Below are positions 48,006-59,146 of a DNA stretch of 64,000 nt, in pieces (the stretch's first letter is position 1; each line of letters starts with the position of its first letter). A program made the position numbers and the translations under genes. Source of the DNA: Bacillus sp. Y1 (GTDB taxonomy: Bacteria > Bacillota > Bacilli > Bacillales > Cytobacillaceae); NCBI RefSeq assembly GCF_003586445.1, contig NZ_CP030028.1, positions 3,548,501 through 3,612,500 of the forward strand, in the 5' to 3' direction. The notes under the pieces are model-generated. The model was given only the letters and a program-made list of their open reading frames with translations, was not told the origin of the DNA and searched no databases.

Positions 48006-48920
48006 TTAATCATAAGTAATGTCACTATTATCCGGATTGTAAGGATTGATATGTACAAACACATTTTCAACATGTCTTTCTTCCATTAGCTTTTGCTTTA
48101 CCTTTTTCCCTACCCGATGCCCTTCTTCGACTGTTATATAAGGATCGACAGATATTTTCAAATCGATAATCACATAGTGACCGTGTTCCCTTGCGTGTAG
48201 TTCATCAATTTTTTTGACCTCTGGTATGCTTTCAACAATCTTTCGAAGCTCTATTGTATCCTCTTCATGTAAAACATGATCAAGAGCATTGTGAATCGAT
48301 TCACTCCCCAGTTTCCATGCTAACTTTAATATAAGAATGGATACGAATAACCCAGCTACTGGATCTGCATATACGAGCCAGCCAATAGCAAGCTTTTCCC
48401 CTAAAATCGCGCAGCCAATCCCCACCAACGCGGCTAAAGACGAATACACATCTGACCGGTGATCATAAGCAGTTACAATTAAGGCATCACTGTTTAACTT
48501 CTTCCCCATCGAGAAGGTATAACGGTACATAGTCTCTTTAATGGCAATTGATACAATCACCGCCACAAGAGCAATTAGTTTAGGGGCTTCAATCGGTTGA
48601 AAAAACGCTTGAAAGGAGGATTTTCCAATCTCAAACCCAACTAAAACCAATAAAACAGCCACAATAATGGCAGCGATCGACTCCGCCTTGCCATGTCCGT
48701 ATGGATGATCTTCATCTGGTGGTTGTTTAGCAGCACGCAGTCCAATAAAAACGGCTAATGAGCCCGCTACATCTGAAGCCGAATTAACAGCGTCAGCAAC
48801 TAAAGCCCGACTGTTTGCATACACACCAATTACCCATTTCAAGACAGCTAAAATTAAATTCCCGATAATCCCTATTATTGCTACAAATTCCGCTTTTTTA
48901 AATCGCTCTTGATTTTCCAA
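48006..48920 (-). CDS. Cation diffusion facilitator (MneS/YeaB-like metal exporter)
   Basis: A 304-residue CDF antiporter that would export divalent metal, probably Mn or Zn, against protons. Six hydrophobic segments are visible. Metal-site motifs are LVADAVNSASDVAG (TM2) and AYDHRSDVYSS (TM5). The C-terminal domain has the usual His/Asp residues (LHAREHGHYVIIDL, HINPYNPD). The DHPYGHGKAE motif follows TM2. The TTG start follows AAGGAGAG. It is flanked by terminators, so it is monocistronic. It resembles B. subtilis manganese exporters, but the metal cannot be fixed by eye. Confidence 0.85.
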   Translation of the reverse strand: MENQERFKKAEFVAIIGIIGNLILAVLKWVIGVYANSRALVADAVNSASDVAGSLAVFIGLRAAKQPPDEDHPYGHGKAESIAAIIVAVLLVLVGFEIGKSSFQAFFQPIEAPKLIALVAVIVSIAIKETMYRYTFSMGKKLNSDALIVTAYDHRSDVYSSLAALVGIGCAILGEKLAIGWLVYADPVAGLFVSILILKLAWKLGSESIHNALDHVLHEEDTIELRKIVESIPEVKKIDELHAREHGHYVIIDLKISVDPYITVEEGHRVGKKVKQKLMEERHVENVFVHINPYNPDNSDITYD

Positions 48921-48980
48921 TACTTAACTCTCCTTCAACCCATTCACTACCAATTAGTGTAACCAAAAAATCCTATTCAA

Positions 48981-49014
48981 AAAGAGAAACCACAGAGAAA
49001 TATTCCCTGTGGTT
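48981..49014 (-). terminator. Terminator of secDF
   Basis: An 8-bp perfect stem AACCACAG / CTGTGGTT with an 11-nt loop, then TCTCTTTTTG on the minus strand. Confidence 0.75.
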
Positions 49015-49020
49015 CTAGAA

Positions 49021-51285
49021 TTAAACCTGCGGCTCGTCTGTTCTTTCTCTTTTTACTTTTTCAGTAATTAGAACTCCCTTTTGCTTTAGTTCTTTTGCTT
49101 TCATCACTAGCCATAGTTGAGCAGCGATAAAAATAGAAGAGTATACACCAACAACTAATCCAATGAGCAATGCTAATGAGAAATTAAGAATGGAGGCACT
49201 TCCAAACATCAGTAAAGCAACAACGGCAATAACTACGGTTAAGACTGTATTTACTGATCTTCCTAAAGTTTGACGTAAACTACTATTTACAACATCAGCA
49301 AGTTCGTCATATGCTTTAATTCTCTTTTTCTTAGCCAAGTTTTCTCTCATTCGGTCAAATGTTACGATTGTGTCATTGATTGAGTAACCGACAATAGTTA
49401 AGACGGCTGCAATAAATGTCAAATCTACCTCTAGTCTCGTAAAACTAAACAAAACAATAATGAAGAAAACATCATGTAAGAGGGCAACAATTGCAGCAAG
49501 CGCCATTCTCCACTCAAAACGAACCGATACATAAAGAATAATTCCTATGGATGCTATGGCTACAGCAATCATTGCATTTTTAGCTAACTCTTTTCCAACC
49601 ACTGGGGAAACCGTGCTGATATTCGGTTCTGAACCGTACAATTCTTTAAAATGCGCTTTAAGCTCAGCAATTTCTTCTTTTGGTAATACGCCTAAAAAGC
49701 GAACCACAGCAACGTCGTTATTGTCTCCAGACATGACAATATTTTCAGCTTCAAGATCAAATTTCGCAAATTCTTGTTTTAACTGTTCGGTTTCAATTGG
49801 CTTATCTGACGGTACTTCCACCCTCGTTCCACTTGCAAAGTCAATTCCTAGATTTAGCTTAAACAAGATAAGAACAACCAGTCCGACTGAGAATAAAACA
49901 CCTGAAATGGTAAAGATGATTTTATGATTTTTCACAAAATCCCATCGATCGAATCTTGTAGGTAAATCGATAGCGTCGTAACCTTCAGAAATATCTTTCA
50001 TATCTTTCTTTCTTACACCAAACCAAGTAGGACGTTGATCTAAGAAACCACTTTTCACCCACAAACCAAGCAATAGACGTGATGCGAAAACAGCAGTAAT
50101 GAAGCTTCCTAAAATCGAGATAATTAACATCGTAGCAAACCCTTTAACAGAGCTTGTCCCATAGGCAAATAATACTCCAGCGGCAATAATGGTCGTTATG
50201 TTCGAGTCAAAAATAGTCCAAAACGCACCTTTACTTCCCACTTCATACGCCGACTTAACCGTTCTTCCAACCTTTAGTTCTTCCTTAATTCTCTCATACG
50301 TAATGATGTTGGCATCTACAGCCATACCCACCCCAAGGATTAGAGCTGCTATTCCTGGTAAAGTTAACACCCCATTCATCCAATCGAAGATCAGGAGAAT
50401 CAGGTAAATATAAAGAGAGAGTGTAATAACAGCAATAAATCCAGGGAAACGATAAAAGACGAGCATGAACAAGAAGATGATACTAATTCCTACGATTCCA
50501 GCAAACACCGTTTCATTTAATGCTTCTTCCCCGAACTGAGCGCCAACAGAAGTTGAATACACTTCGGTAAGTTTAACTGGCAATGCTCCCGCATTTAACA
50601 AGGAAGCTAACGTCTTTGCTTCTTCTAATTCAAAATCCCCTACAATCGAAACTGTATCTTGATTAAACACTTGATTCACATTTGGATTGGACAGGAATTT
50701 TGGTTCTTCTTTAGCAAGCTCAGCTTGATAGGAATCCTTCCCCTCTTCAAAATCAAGCCAGATGATCAACTGATTCTGCGGAGCCATTCCTACAATTTCT
50801 TGTGTCACTTCGCGGAATTTATCCGCACTCTTTAACTGCAAAGAGATGCTCGGTTGGTTGTTTTCATCAAAGGTTTGCTTGGCACCACCCTCAACTAAAT
50901 CGGAACCATCCATCATGATTTCATCATTAGCATTTCGAAACGTTAAATTCGCTTCTGTGGAGAGAATTTCACGAGCTTGGTCCTGGTCAGATACACCGGC
51001 AAGCTGAACACGAATCCGATTATCACCTTCAATTTGAATGATCGGCTCACTTACCCCTAGCACGTTAATTCGATTATCTAACGCCTCTACCGTACTATTT
51101 AAAACTTCTTGGTCAATTTCTTGGCCTTTTTTAGCAGGTTCCACTTCGTAGAGGACTTCAAATCCTCCTTGAAGGTCCAAACCTAGTTTAATATTTTTTA
51201 AAATACTATTCGTAGTTGTCCCAATTGTACTTGCAAAAAGAAGCAGCAATAACAAAAAGGCCACAATTCTACTGCGTTTGACCAT
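49021..51285 (-). CDS. secDF: SecDF fused protein-export membrane protein
   Basis: SecD and SecF in one chain of 754 residues, as in B. subtilis. It uses the proton gradient to help late translocation through SecYEG. The SecD half has LGLDLQGGFEVLYEV and the P1 domain, then LGVGMAVDANIITYERIKEE in TM4. The SecF half has LNLGIDFASGTRVEV and VGYSINDTIVTFDRMRE. There are twelve predicted transmembrane segments. The frame opens at 51321; ATG at 51285 follows AAGGAGG and gives MVKRSRIVAF. Confidence 0.94.
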   Translation of the reverse strand: MVKRSRIVAFLLLLLLFASTIGTTTNSILKNIKLGLDLQGGFEVLYEVEPAKKGQEIDQEVLNSTVEALDNRINVLGVSEPIIQIEGDNRIRVQLAGVSDQDQAREILSTEANLTFRNANDEIMMDGSDLVEGGAKQTFDENNQPSISLQLKSADKFREVTQEIVGMAPQNQLIIWLDFEEGKDSYQAELAKEEPKFLSNPNVNQVFNQDTVSIVGDFELEEAKTLASLLNAGALPVKLTEVYSTSVGAQFGEEALNETVFAGIVGISIIFLFMLVFYRFPGFIAVITLSLYIYLILLIFDWMNGVLTLPGIAALILGVGMAVDANIITYERIKEELKVGRTVKSAYEVGSKGAFWTIFDSNITTIIAAGVLFAYGTSSVKGFATMLIISILGSFITAVFASRLLLGLWVKSGFLDQRPTWFGVRKKDMKDISEGYDAIDLPTRFDRWDFVKNHKIIFTISGVLFSVGLVVLILFKLNLGIDFASGTRVEVPSDKPIETEQLKQEFAKFDLEAENIVMSGDNNDVAVVRFLGVLPKEEIAELKAHFKELYGSEPNISTVSPVVGKELAKNAMIAVAIASIGIILYVSVRFEWRMALAAIVALLHDVFFIIVLFSFTRLEVDLTFIAAVLTIVGYSINDTIVTFDRMRENLAKKKRIKAYDELADVVNSSLRQTLGRSVNTVLTVVIAVVALLMFGSASILNFSLALLIGLVVGVYSSIFIAAQLWLVMKAKELKQKGVLITEKVKRERTDEPQV

Positions 51286-51408
51286 TATGTATAAATCCTC
51301 CTTAAAATGTAACCCAGGCAAGGTAACAGCATGCTACCTGCTTGTATTTTCTATTCTAATATTATGAAACAGTTAGGAAATAGTGTCAATTTATGGACGA
51401 GTATGTAC

Positions 51409-51705
51409 TTATTTCAATAATTCCCTTCTCTCCTCATCATTCGCAAGCGAAAACTCATCCGACTTAAATGCTTCAACAGTCGCATAATTCATATATTCTC
51501 CTACATTTACAGAAAGAATATCTGAGACCACCTCATAGATCTTCACGTCCTCCTTCGGCTTTCTCCACTTCTTCTTACTCAAGAACTCCCAAAGACTATC
51601 TTGACTGATCGTCCCATACCCAAGTAGGGAAAACTCTTCCATCTTACTAATTAATGCTGGGTGTACTTCTTTACGAAAACGATCGTAATTATGGCCGATT
51701 TCCAT
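51409..51705 (-). CDS. comN: ComN, post-transcriptional regulator (YrzD)
   Basis: A 98-residue protein. In B. subtilis ComN promotes accumulation of comE operon mRNA at the poles. It reads MEIGHNYDRFRKEVHPALIS, then LWEFLSKKKWRKPKEDVKIYE in part, and VNVGEYMNYATVEAFK. The frame opens at 51786, but AGGAGG lies 9 nt before the ATG at 51705, which gives the known length. It is divergent from spoVB. Finding both comN and comER here fits B. subtilis synteny. Confidence 0.88.
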   Translation of the reverse strand: MEIGHNYDRFRKEVHPALISKMEEFSLLGYGTISQDSLWEFLSKKKWRKPKEDVKIYEVVSDILSVNVGEYMNYATVEAFKSDEFSLANDEERRELLK

Positions 51706-51835
51706 ATCGAGCCGCCTCCTAATACTAGAGTATAAAATATAGAGAAATTTATAATACCTTGTCATGCTTTGTCCACATGGGTGCATATAGTTAATTGTAT
51801 ATGATTATACCTATTTTGAGAAGGCAGGTAGCGAG

Positions 51836-53398
51836 ATGTCGAAGTTTTTAAAAGGAACAATAATTTTGTTAGTTGCCGGCTTTGTAACAAGAGTTCTTGG
51901 TTTTATTAATAGGATTGTGATTGCAAGGTTTATAGGCGAAGAAGGCGTTGGATTATATATGATGGCCTTTCCGACCCTTATTCTTGTTGTCACTCTCACA
52001 CAACTAGGCCTACCGGTGGCTATTTCAAAAAATATAGCAGAAGCAGAGGCAAAAGGTGATACAAAAAAAATAAAACAAATACTTGTTGTTTCCTTAGCAA
52101 CCACATTTACATTATCCCTTATCTTTACTCCTGCTCTATTTTTGCTTGCACCGTACTTATCAGAAACTCTTTTTACAGATCCACGTACACATTTACCATT
52201 GCTCGCGATTGCTCCAATCATTCCAATCGTTGCACTTTCTTCTGTGCTAAGAGGCTATTTCCAAGGCAGACAAAATATGAAACCTTCTGCCATTTCACAA
52301 GTGATTGAACAAGCGGCAAGAATCACATTGATAGCTGTATTAACAAGTATGTTTATGCCATATGGGGTAGAATACGCGGCAGCAGGGGCGATGGTTGCAT
52401 CAGTAATTGGAGAGCTCATCTCCTTAATTTATTTAATTACTTCATTTAAGCTCAAGAAACAATTTCGAATAAGAAAGAAATTTTTCAAGAATGTACAAGA
52501 AGGAAAATCAACATTTCAAGAACTGATGGGCGTTGCTTTACCAACGTTAGGAAGCCGAATGATTGGTTCCATTGCGTGGTTTTTTGAACCGATTGTCGTC
52601 TCACATAGCTTAGCTATTGCTGGTGTTGTGGCCATTGATGCAACAAAGCAATATGGTGCACTAACAGGCTTTGCTATGCCGCTTTTACTATTGCCATCGT
52701 TTATAACTTTATCGCTGTCCACGTCGCTCGTTCCGGCAATCAGTGAGGCAAATTCACAGAACAATAAAAAGCTGATTGAATATCGACTACAACAAGCACT
52801 ACGCTTTGCTTTTTTAACGGGTGGACTATCGGTTGTGATACTCTATGTTTTAGCTGAACCCCTTATGGAGGTCATGTATGGATCTTCAAGCGGAGCGTAC
52901 TTTATTCAAATCATGGCACCATTCTTCCTTTTCTATTACTATCAAGGTCCATTACAAGCTACTCTGCAAGCTCTTGATTTAGCAAGGGCCGCTATGATTA
53001 ACTCGCTCTTTGGTTCCGTTGTAAAAACAGCTGTTATATTTTTATTAGCAAGTCAGCCAAGCTTTGGTATTAAAGGGGCGGCCTTGGGAATCGTTTTCGG
53101 CTTTTTAGTGGTGACTCTTCTTCATTTTGCAACGGTTTTGAAGAAGATTTCATTCACCTTTTACATTTGGGATTATTTACTAACTTTTGCTGGTATGGGC
53201 GTTTCCGGATGGGCTGGTTTATCCTCCTATAATTACTTCAAAGGGGACTTGCCATTATCACTTAACGTGATCGTAAGCTGTGCGGCCATTACTATCTGCT
53301 ACACACTATTTATTATCATTGCAGGACAAATTAAAAAAGAAGAAATGATACGAGTACCTTTCATTGGAAATTTATTATCAAAACTAATTATGCGTTAA
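51836..53398 (+). CDS. spoVB: SpoVB, MOP-superfamily lipid flippase for spore cortex
   Basis: A polytopic membrane protein of 520 residues in the MurJ/Wzx-type MOP superfamily, required for spore cortex synthesis in B. subtilis. About 14 hydrophobic segments are present. Family stretches include FLKGTIILLVAGFVTRVLGF at the N terminus and YGALTGFAMPLLLLPSFITL in the middle. GGCAGGTAGCGAG precedes the ATG. It is divergent from comN and ends at a strong terminator. Confidence 0.92.
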   Translation: MSKFLKGTIILLVAGFVTRVLGFINRIVIARFIGEEGVGLYMMAFPTLILVVTLTQLGLPVAISKNIAEAEAKGDTKKIKQILVVSLATTFTLSLIFTPALFLLAPYLSETLFTDPRTHLPLLAIAPIIPIVALSSVLRGYFQGRQNMKPSAISQVIEQAARITLIAVLTSMFMPYGVEYAAAGAMVASVIGELISLIYLITSFKLKKQFRIRKKFFKNVQEGKSTFQELMGVALPTLGSRMIGSIAWFFEPIVVSHSLAIAGVVAIDATKQYGALTGFAMPLLLLPSFITLSLSTSLVPAISEANSQNNKKLIEYRLQQALRFAFLTGGLSVVILYVLAEPLMEVMYGSSSGAYFIQIMAPFFLFYYYQGPLQATLQALDLARAAMINSLFGSVVKTAVIFLLASQPSFGIKGAALGIVFGFLVVTLLHFATVLKKISFTFYIWDYLLTFAGMGVSGWAGLSSYNYFKGDLPLSLNVIVSCAAITICYTLFIIIAGQIKKEEMIRVPFIGNLLSKLIMR

Positions 53399-53430
53399 AA
53401 AAGAGGTGACCGACTGCTCACCTCTTTTTT
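53397..53430. terminator. Bidirectional terminator between spoVB and yrbG
   Basis: A 13-bp perfect stem AAAAAAGAGGTGA / TCACCTCTTTTTT with an 8-nt loop. The spoVB stop and the frame-restored yrbG stop both lie inside it. Confidence 0.88.
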
Positions 53431-54067
53431 ATGTCTATCAAATCTACAAAAAATTTCCCATCTTGATAGCTGCAAAAGGAAATTTCTTTTACTTGAGTAT
53501 ATCCCAGTTTCTTTAGTTCCTGTAGAAGCCAAAATTTATTTTTTTCTAAGCGCTGTAAATTATTTTCTTGAACCTCCCCATCCAATATTAACGGGATCGT
53601 AATCCCCCTTGATTCGGGCTTTTTTCATAAACAGATAGCTTTCCTGATGTTTCAAGTATCGCAAATTCTACATCAGCAATATTACGAATATCCTTATCTC
53701 TCAACTGCAAAAGGAGATCATCAAAATTGTAGCGTTGTTTTCTCATTTCATGCTCATCGATTTTTCCATTGTTAATTATGATGGAAGGCTTCCCATCTAA
53801 CATATCCCTAACCTTTTTACTTTTTAAGGAAAAAAAGGCTAAGGTGATTTGAATAATCATGAGCACAGCCATCGGTAAAATATTATTCACTATTGTTTCA
53901 TCTGGCTTTTCGATGCCTACGACCGCTATCTCTGCGATCATAATATAGACAACCAAATCTAATACGTTTAACTCTCCAAGCTCTCTCTTCCCCATTAGTC
54001 GAAATATAATAGAAATGACACCGTATAAAATAATTGTTCGAATAACAATTAAAAAATATTGATCCAA
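53418..54067 (-). pseudogene. yrbG: YrbG (DUF421 membrane protein) interrupted by a one-base frameshift
   Basis: The first frame (TTG at 54067, GGGAG 8 nt upstream) encodes three transmembrane segments and the start of the soluble DUF421 domain, then hits a stop at 53588 after NQGGLRSR. The rest of the domain continues in another frame: [16 protein letters not shown], then FWLLQELKKLGYTQVKEISF, ending at 53418. Adding one C to the CCCCC run at 53604-53608 restores a single 216-residue frame, the usual YrbG length. It is either a real mutation or a homopolymer sequencing error. The function of intact family members is unclear. Confidence 0.85.
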
Positions 54068-54211
54068 AAGAAACGCTCCCTTTATGTTCATTCATTTTAT
54101 TGTCTGCAAATCTGCAGAAAACATGAACAAAATGTGATTCTATTTAGAAAAGCTCATGAATATGCTTGTACTAAGCAACTACTGAGAAAAGTTAGAAGGG
54201 AGAGGGGTCCA

Positions 54212-54607
54212 ATCGAAGAATCGAAAAATTTTGGCAACGCCGTACTATACGGGGTCATAACTGTATTTTTGTTTGCAATTGTTAGTTCGGTTATATTTTC
54301 CTTAATTCTCCGATTTACACCAACTAGCGAATCTTCATTACAATTTGTTATTACTGGTGTTTCATTTATCACATTGTTTTTAGGTGGGTTCGTATCAGGG
54401 GGAAAAGGGAAACAAAAAGGCTGGTTAGTTGGAGGCCTCACTGGCATTGTTTACACCACAATCATTTTTTTATTCCAATTTTTAGGAATGGATAGTTTAT
54501 TTTCGTTTGAAGAAATCGTTTATCATGTTTGCTATATTCTAACTGCCATGATGGGTGGAATTTTAGGTGTAAATATAAGTACTACTTCTTCTAAAAGAGC
54601 CGCATAA
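54212..54607 (+). CDS. yrzE: YrzE, TIGR04086-type small membrane protein with no canonical start
   Basis: A protein of about 131 residues with four hydrophobic segments; typical is LFLGGFVSGGKGKQKGWLVG in the middle. Family members normally start near EESKNFGNAVLYG. A strong GGGAGAGG SD ends 6 nt before that point, but the codon in start position (54212) is ATC. The frame is open upstream to an ATG at 54059, but that start has no SD and would overlap yrbG. An ATC start, a recent mutation or an error are the options. Function unknown. Confidence 0.75.
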   Translation: MEESKNFGNAVLYGVITVFLFAIVSSVIFSLILRFTPTSESSLQFVITGVSFITLFLGGFVSGGKGKQKGWLVGGLTGIVYTTIIFLFQFLGMDSLFSFEEIVYHVCYILTAMMGGILGVNISTTSSKRAA

Positions 54608-54620
54608 TAGAATAGGAAAT

Positions 54621-54654
54621 AAAAGAGGCAAACCCGTTAAGGTCTGCCTCTTTT
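54621..54654. terminator. Bidirectional terminator between yrzE and yajC
   Basis: Stem AAAAGAGGCA / TGCCTCTTTT with an inner CC / GG pairing, and T-runs on both strands. Confidence 0.85.
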
Positions 54655-54660
54655 TATGTG

Positions 54661-54942
54661 TTATGCATTTGCTACAGAGCTAGATTCAAGTACTTCCCTA
54701 ATAGCAGCGCGGTCGTATGTAAGACGACTTCCATCACCACATTTAATAACTACCTTGCCTTCGTCTAATGCATCGACTGTTCCGTGTAGGCCACCAATCG
54801 TCACGATTTTATCCCCTTTTTTCAGGTCGCTTTGCATTTGCGAAACCGCCTTTTGACGCTTTTGCTGTGGACGAATTAACAAGAAGTAAAATAATGCAAA
54901 CATTAGGATTAATGGACCTAATGTACCTAATAGTCCTTCCAT
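54661..54942 (-). CDS. yajC: Preprotein translocase subunit YajC (YrbF)
   Basis: A 93-residue membrane protein that associates with SecDF and YidC. One N-terminal transmembrane helix (PLILMFALFYFLLI) is followed by the family motif RPQQKRQK and the soluble part with LKKGDKIVTIGGLHGTV. AAAGGAGG precedes the ATG. It follows tgt, the arrangement found in most bacteria (queA-tgt-yajC). Confidence 0.95.
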   Translation of the reverse strand: MEGLLGTLGPLILMFALFYFLLIRPQQKRQKAVSQMQSDLKKGDKIVTIGGLHGTVDALDEGKVVIKCGDGSRLTYDRAAIREVLESSSVANA

Positions 54943-54972
54943 TGTCTAACCTCCTTTCAATGTCTTATCAAT

Positions 54973-56118
<1,146 letters not shown>

Positions 56119-56136
56119 TCAACTCCTAGTAAGTAA

Positions 56137-57165
56137 TTAAACAATAAGCATCGCATCGCCAAAACTAAAGAAACGATACTTCTCAGTTACTGCTGTTTCA
56201 TATGCATGAATGACATTTTCTCTACCTGCAAGTGCACTTACAAGCATGATTAATGTGGATTTTGGAAGATGGAAATTTGTAATCATCCCGTCAATTCCTT
56301 GAAATGTATATCCGGGAAAAATAAAAATATCGGTCCATCCACTTTCTGCGACAAACTCCCCGTTATGCTTCGACGCGATCGTCTCTAATGTTCTCGTGGA
56401 GGTAGTTCCAACAGAAATGATTCGTCCACCTTGTTTTTTTACATCATTTAGTAATCGAGCGGTTCCTTCTGTCATCTGATAGAACTCGGCATGCATATCA
56501 TGTTCTAAAATGTCATCTACACTTACAGGTCGAAATGTCCCGAGTCCAACATGAAGTGTAATAAAGGCGATATGAACCCCACGTGAGCGAATTTCTTCTA
56601 AAAGCTCTTCTGTGAAATGAAGACCCGCAGTCGGTGCTGCAGCTGAACCACGTTCTTTAGCGAATACCGTTTGATATCGTTCTCGATCCTCTAATTGTTC
56701 TTTTATGTAGGGGGGGAGTGGCATTTCTCCTAACTGCTCTAATACCTCATAAAAAATTCCTTCATAATTAAATTCAAGAGTTCTTCCTCCGTGCTCGGTT
56801 TCCCCGACACACACGGCCGTCAAGAGTCCATCTCCAAATGAAATGACTGTTCCTTCCTTAACCCTTTTCGCTGGCTTTACTAAAGTTTCCCAACGATCTC
56901 CATCCAACTGCTTGAGAAGTAATACTTCAATCTTGGCACCGGTTTCTTTTTTTTCACCGAATAATCTCGCAGGCAACACTCTCGTGTCATTTAAAACCAG
57001 GCAATCTCCTGGTCTAATATACTCTACTATATTTTTAAATATAGTATGCTCTAACTTTCCATTTTCCTTGTCTAATACCATTAGTCTACTGTTTGTTCGC
57101 TCCTCTAAAGGAGTTTGCGCAATGAGTTCCTCTGGTAAATGAAAATCAAATAAGTCTACTTTCAT
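56137..57165 (-). CDS. queA: S-adenosylmethionine:tRNA ribosyltransferase-isomerase QueA
   Basis: Transfers the ribosyl part of SAM to preQ1-tRNA to make epoxyqueuosine. It has 342 residues. Signatures are [16 protein letters not shown] at the N terminus, [28 protein letters not shown] and [21 protein letters not shown] precedes the ATG. It is the first of the queA-tgt-yajC group and follows yrzS. Confidence 0.96.
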   Translation of the reverse strand: MKVDLFDFHLPEELIAQTPLEERTNSRLMVLDKENGKLEHTIFKNIVEYIRPGDCLVLNDTRVLPARLFGEKKETGAKIEVLLLKQLDGDRWETLVKPAKRVKEGTVISFGDGLLTAVCVGETEHGGRTLEFNYEGIFYEVLEQLGEMPLPPYIKEQLEDRERYQTVFAKERGSAAAPTAGLHFTEELLEEIRSRGVHIAFITLHVGLGTFRPVSVDDILEHDMHAEFYQMTEGTARLLNDVKKQGGRIISVGTTSTRTLETIASKHNGEFVAESGWTDIFIFPGYTFQGIDGMITNFHLPKSTLIMLVSALAGRENVIHAYETAVTEKYRFFSFGDAMLIV

Positions 57166-57196
57166 GCTGTTTCACCCTTCTTAAACACTACAAATA

Positions 57197-57403
57197 TTAA
57201 CGAAATTTCCCTAAAAAATAAAAAATTGCAGATAAAATAATACTAACAAGAATGGAGGTAACAATGGGGAAATACACTGTCGTGTTTCCCTTTTTCACAA
57301 TAATATCGCCTGGAAGTCTCCCGATATGTATAAACTGCATGAGAAATCCAACGACAAAAATGATTGCCCCTAATGTCATAAGAATCTTTGGAAGACCAGT
57401 CAT
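57197..57403 (-). CDS. yrzS: YrzS, DUF2905 small membrane protein
   Basis: A 68-residue protein with two transmembrane helices: [19 protein letters not shown] and [18 protein letters not shown]. Between them is the DUF2905 motif [20 protein letters not shown] precedes the ATG. It overlaps the ruvB stop by 4 bp. Function unknown. Confidence 0.9.
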   Translation of the reverse strand: MTGLPKILMTLGAIIFVVGFLMQFIHIGRLPGDIIVKKGNTTVYFPIVTSILVSIILSAIFYFLGKFR

Positions 57404-58401
57404 TCTGAAGGTACCTCCATTTGAAAATGCTTATAAACCAGATTCGTAACAATTCTGCCTCTTGGAGTTCTTTGAAGAAATCCTATTTGAAGTAAATACG
57501 GTTCATATACATCCTCAATCGTATGTGATTCTTCTCCAATTGTTGCTGCAATTGTATCTAGTCCAACAGGTCCTCCTCTAAACTTCTCGATGATACCCTT
57601 TAATAGTTTATGATCAATATGATCCAAACCTAATGGGTCTACCTGAAGAAGTTGTAAGGAGTAAACGGCTAATGAATAGTCAATCATTCCATTGCCTTTA
57701 ACTTGAGCAAAATCTCTAACTCGTCTAAGCAGGCGATTCGCAATACGTGGTGTCCCTCTTGAACGCTTGGCAATTTCTAAAGCTGCGTCTTTTGTAATGT
57801 CTACCTGGAACACTTCGGCAGTTCGTAATACGATATCCATCAGCTGATCTTCTTTATAATATTCTAATCTGCTTAAAACTCCAAATCGATCCCGAAGTGG
57901 AGCTGAAAGAGAACCTGCTCTAGTTGTGGCACCAACAAGTGTAAATGGTGGTAAATCAAGTCTTACAGACCTAGCTGTTGCCCCTTTTCCAATCACGATG
58001 TCAAGGCAAAAATCCTCCATGGCTGGATATAATACTTCTTCTATAGCTCTTGGAAGTCGGTGAATTTCATCGATAAATAATATATCACCAGGTTCAAGTG
58101 CTGTTAAAATGGCCGCTAAATCTCCTGGCCTTTCAATTGCTGGGCCTGCTGTTGTACGGATATTAACTCCCATTTCATTAGCGATAATGGTTGCTAATGT
58201 CGTTTTTCCTAATCCTGGGGGTCCATACAAGAGAACATGATCAAGTGTTTCCTGCCGTATTTTAGCTGCCTCAATAAATATTTCTAAATTCTCTTTTACC
58301 TTTGTTTGACCAATATATTGTTTTAATGTTAACGGGCGTAAGCTTTGTTCGAATGATAAATCTTGAACATCTGCTTCACCAGAAATAATCCGATCGTCCA
58401 A
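57400..58401 (-). CDS. ruvB: Holliday junction branch migration helicase RuvB (TTG start)
   Basis: The hexameric AAA+ motor that drives branch migration with RuvA. It has 333 residues. Walker A is [13 protein letters not shown], Walker [10 protein letters not shown], sensor 1 [11 protein letters not shown], and the C-terminal winged helix contains [11 protein letters not shown]. The TTG start follows AGGGTGAG. It is downstream of ruvA and overlaps yrzS. Confidence 0.96.
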   Translation of the reverse strand: MDDRIISGEADVQDLSFEQSLRPLTLKQYIGQTKVKENLEIFIEAAKIRQETLDHVLLYGPPGLGKTTLATIIANEMGVNIRTTAGPAIERPGDLAAILTALEPGDILFIDEIHRLPRAIEEVLYPAMEDFCLDIVIGKGATARSVRLDLPPFTLVGATTRAGSLSAPLRDRFGVLSRLEYYKEDQLMDIVLRTAEVFQVDITKDAALEIAKRSRGTPRIANRLLRRVRDFAQVKGNGMIDYSLAVYSLQLLQVDPLGLDHIDHKLLKGIIEKFRGGPVGLDTIAATIGEESHTIEDVYEPYLLQIGFLQRTPRGRIVTNLVYKHFQMEVPSE

Positions 58402-58425
58402 TACTCACTCACCCTTTTTCCAACT

Positions 58426-59037
58426 CTATTTTAAAAGAAGCTGTAGAGCTTTTTTAATATATTGCTCTGTTTCTAGTGTTTCCACTTCAAGCTTCGGAGT
58501 AATTTTCTTTATTTCTTTTTCAGAATATCCAAGCGATAGTAATGCTAACATCGCTTCTTCAAGTGCAAGATTTGAATTCTTCGGTTGTTCCACATGTACT
58601 TCCTCATTGAATAAATTAGGAAAATAATCTGGAAGTGCTTGTTGAAGTTTCCCTTTCAAATCTAAGATCATTTGTCTAGCTGTTTTCTTTCCTACCCCTG
58701 GGAATTTCACTAAAAAAGCTTCATCCTCTTCTTCGATTGCTTGAACCACTTGTTCTGGTACGCCAGATGCTAATATTGCTAACGCTCCTTTTGGTCCAAT
58801 TCCCGATACATTCAGGAGCTTTGTAAAGAGAATTTTTTCTTCCCTTGAAGAAAAACCGTATAAAGCGATCAAATCTTCTCTTACATAATGATAAGTAAAA
58901 ATTTGCATCGCTTGGTGAATATTCTTTGAAAAGCTAAAAGGGTTCGGCGTAGATACTTGATATCCAATGCCTCCTGCCTCTACAACAATATATTCGGGTC
59001 CAATAAATTCGACCGTTCCTTTAATATAATCATACAT
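58426..59037 (-). CDS. ruvA: Holliday junction-binding protein RuvA
   Basis: Binds four-way junctions and recruits RuvB. It has 203 residues. Domain I has [20 protein letters not shown]. Domain II carries helix-hairpin-helix motifs [16 protein letters not shown] and [16 protein letters not shown]. Domain III ends the protein with [22 protein letters not shown] precedes the ATG. Confidence 0.96.
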   Translation of the reverse strand: MYDYIKGTVEFIGPEYIVVEAGGIGYQVSTPNPFSFSKNIHQAMQIFTYHYVREDLIALYGFSSREEKILFTKLLNVSGIGPKGALAILASGVPEQVVQAIEEEDEAFLVKFPGVGKKTARQMILDLKGKLQQALPDYFPNLFNEEVHVEQPKNSNLALEEAMLALLSLGYSEKEIKKITPKLEVETLETEQYIKKALQLLLK

Positions 59038-59120
59038 GTAGCTAAAACTCCTCTAATTTTGCTGTAACTCATTGTATCACAATATGTTAGTACATGCCGC
59101 TAAATGTAGGTTGAAAATAC

Positions 59121-59146
59121 AAAAAGGAACCGATACCGGCTCCTTT
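59121..59146 (-). terminator. Terminator of bofC
   Basis: Stem AAAGGAGCC / GGTTCCTTT (one G-T pair) with a 6-nt loop and TTTTTG on the minus strand. It touches the bofC stop. Confidence 0.75.

Noticed and set aside
51811..52221. A 136-codon minus-strand ORF opposite the start of spoVB
   Set aside because: spoVB is unmistakable in the other strand; the antisense frame has no SD or family features.
53898..54095. A 65-codon minus-strand ORF overlapping the 5' half of yrbG
   Set aside because: It is out of frame with the recognisable DUF421 membrane segments and has no SD of its own.
57243..57452. A 69-codon minus-strand ORF overlapping yrzS and ruvB
   Set aside because: It is out of frame with the clear DUF2905 membrane protein YrzS, and its composition is not protein-like.
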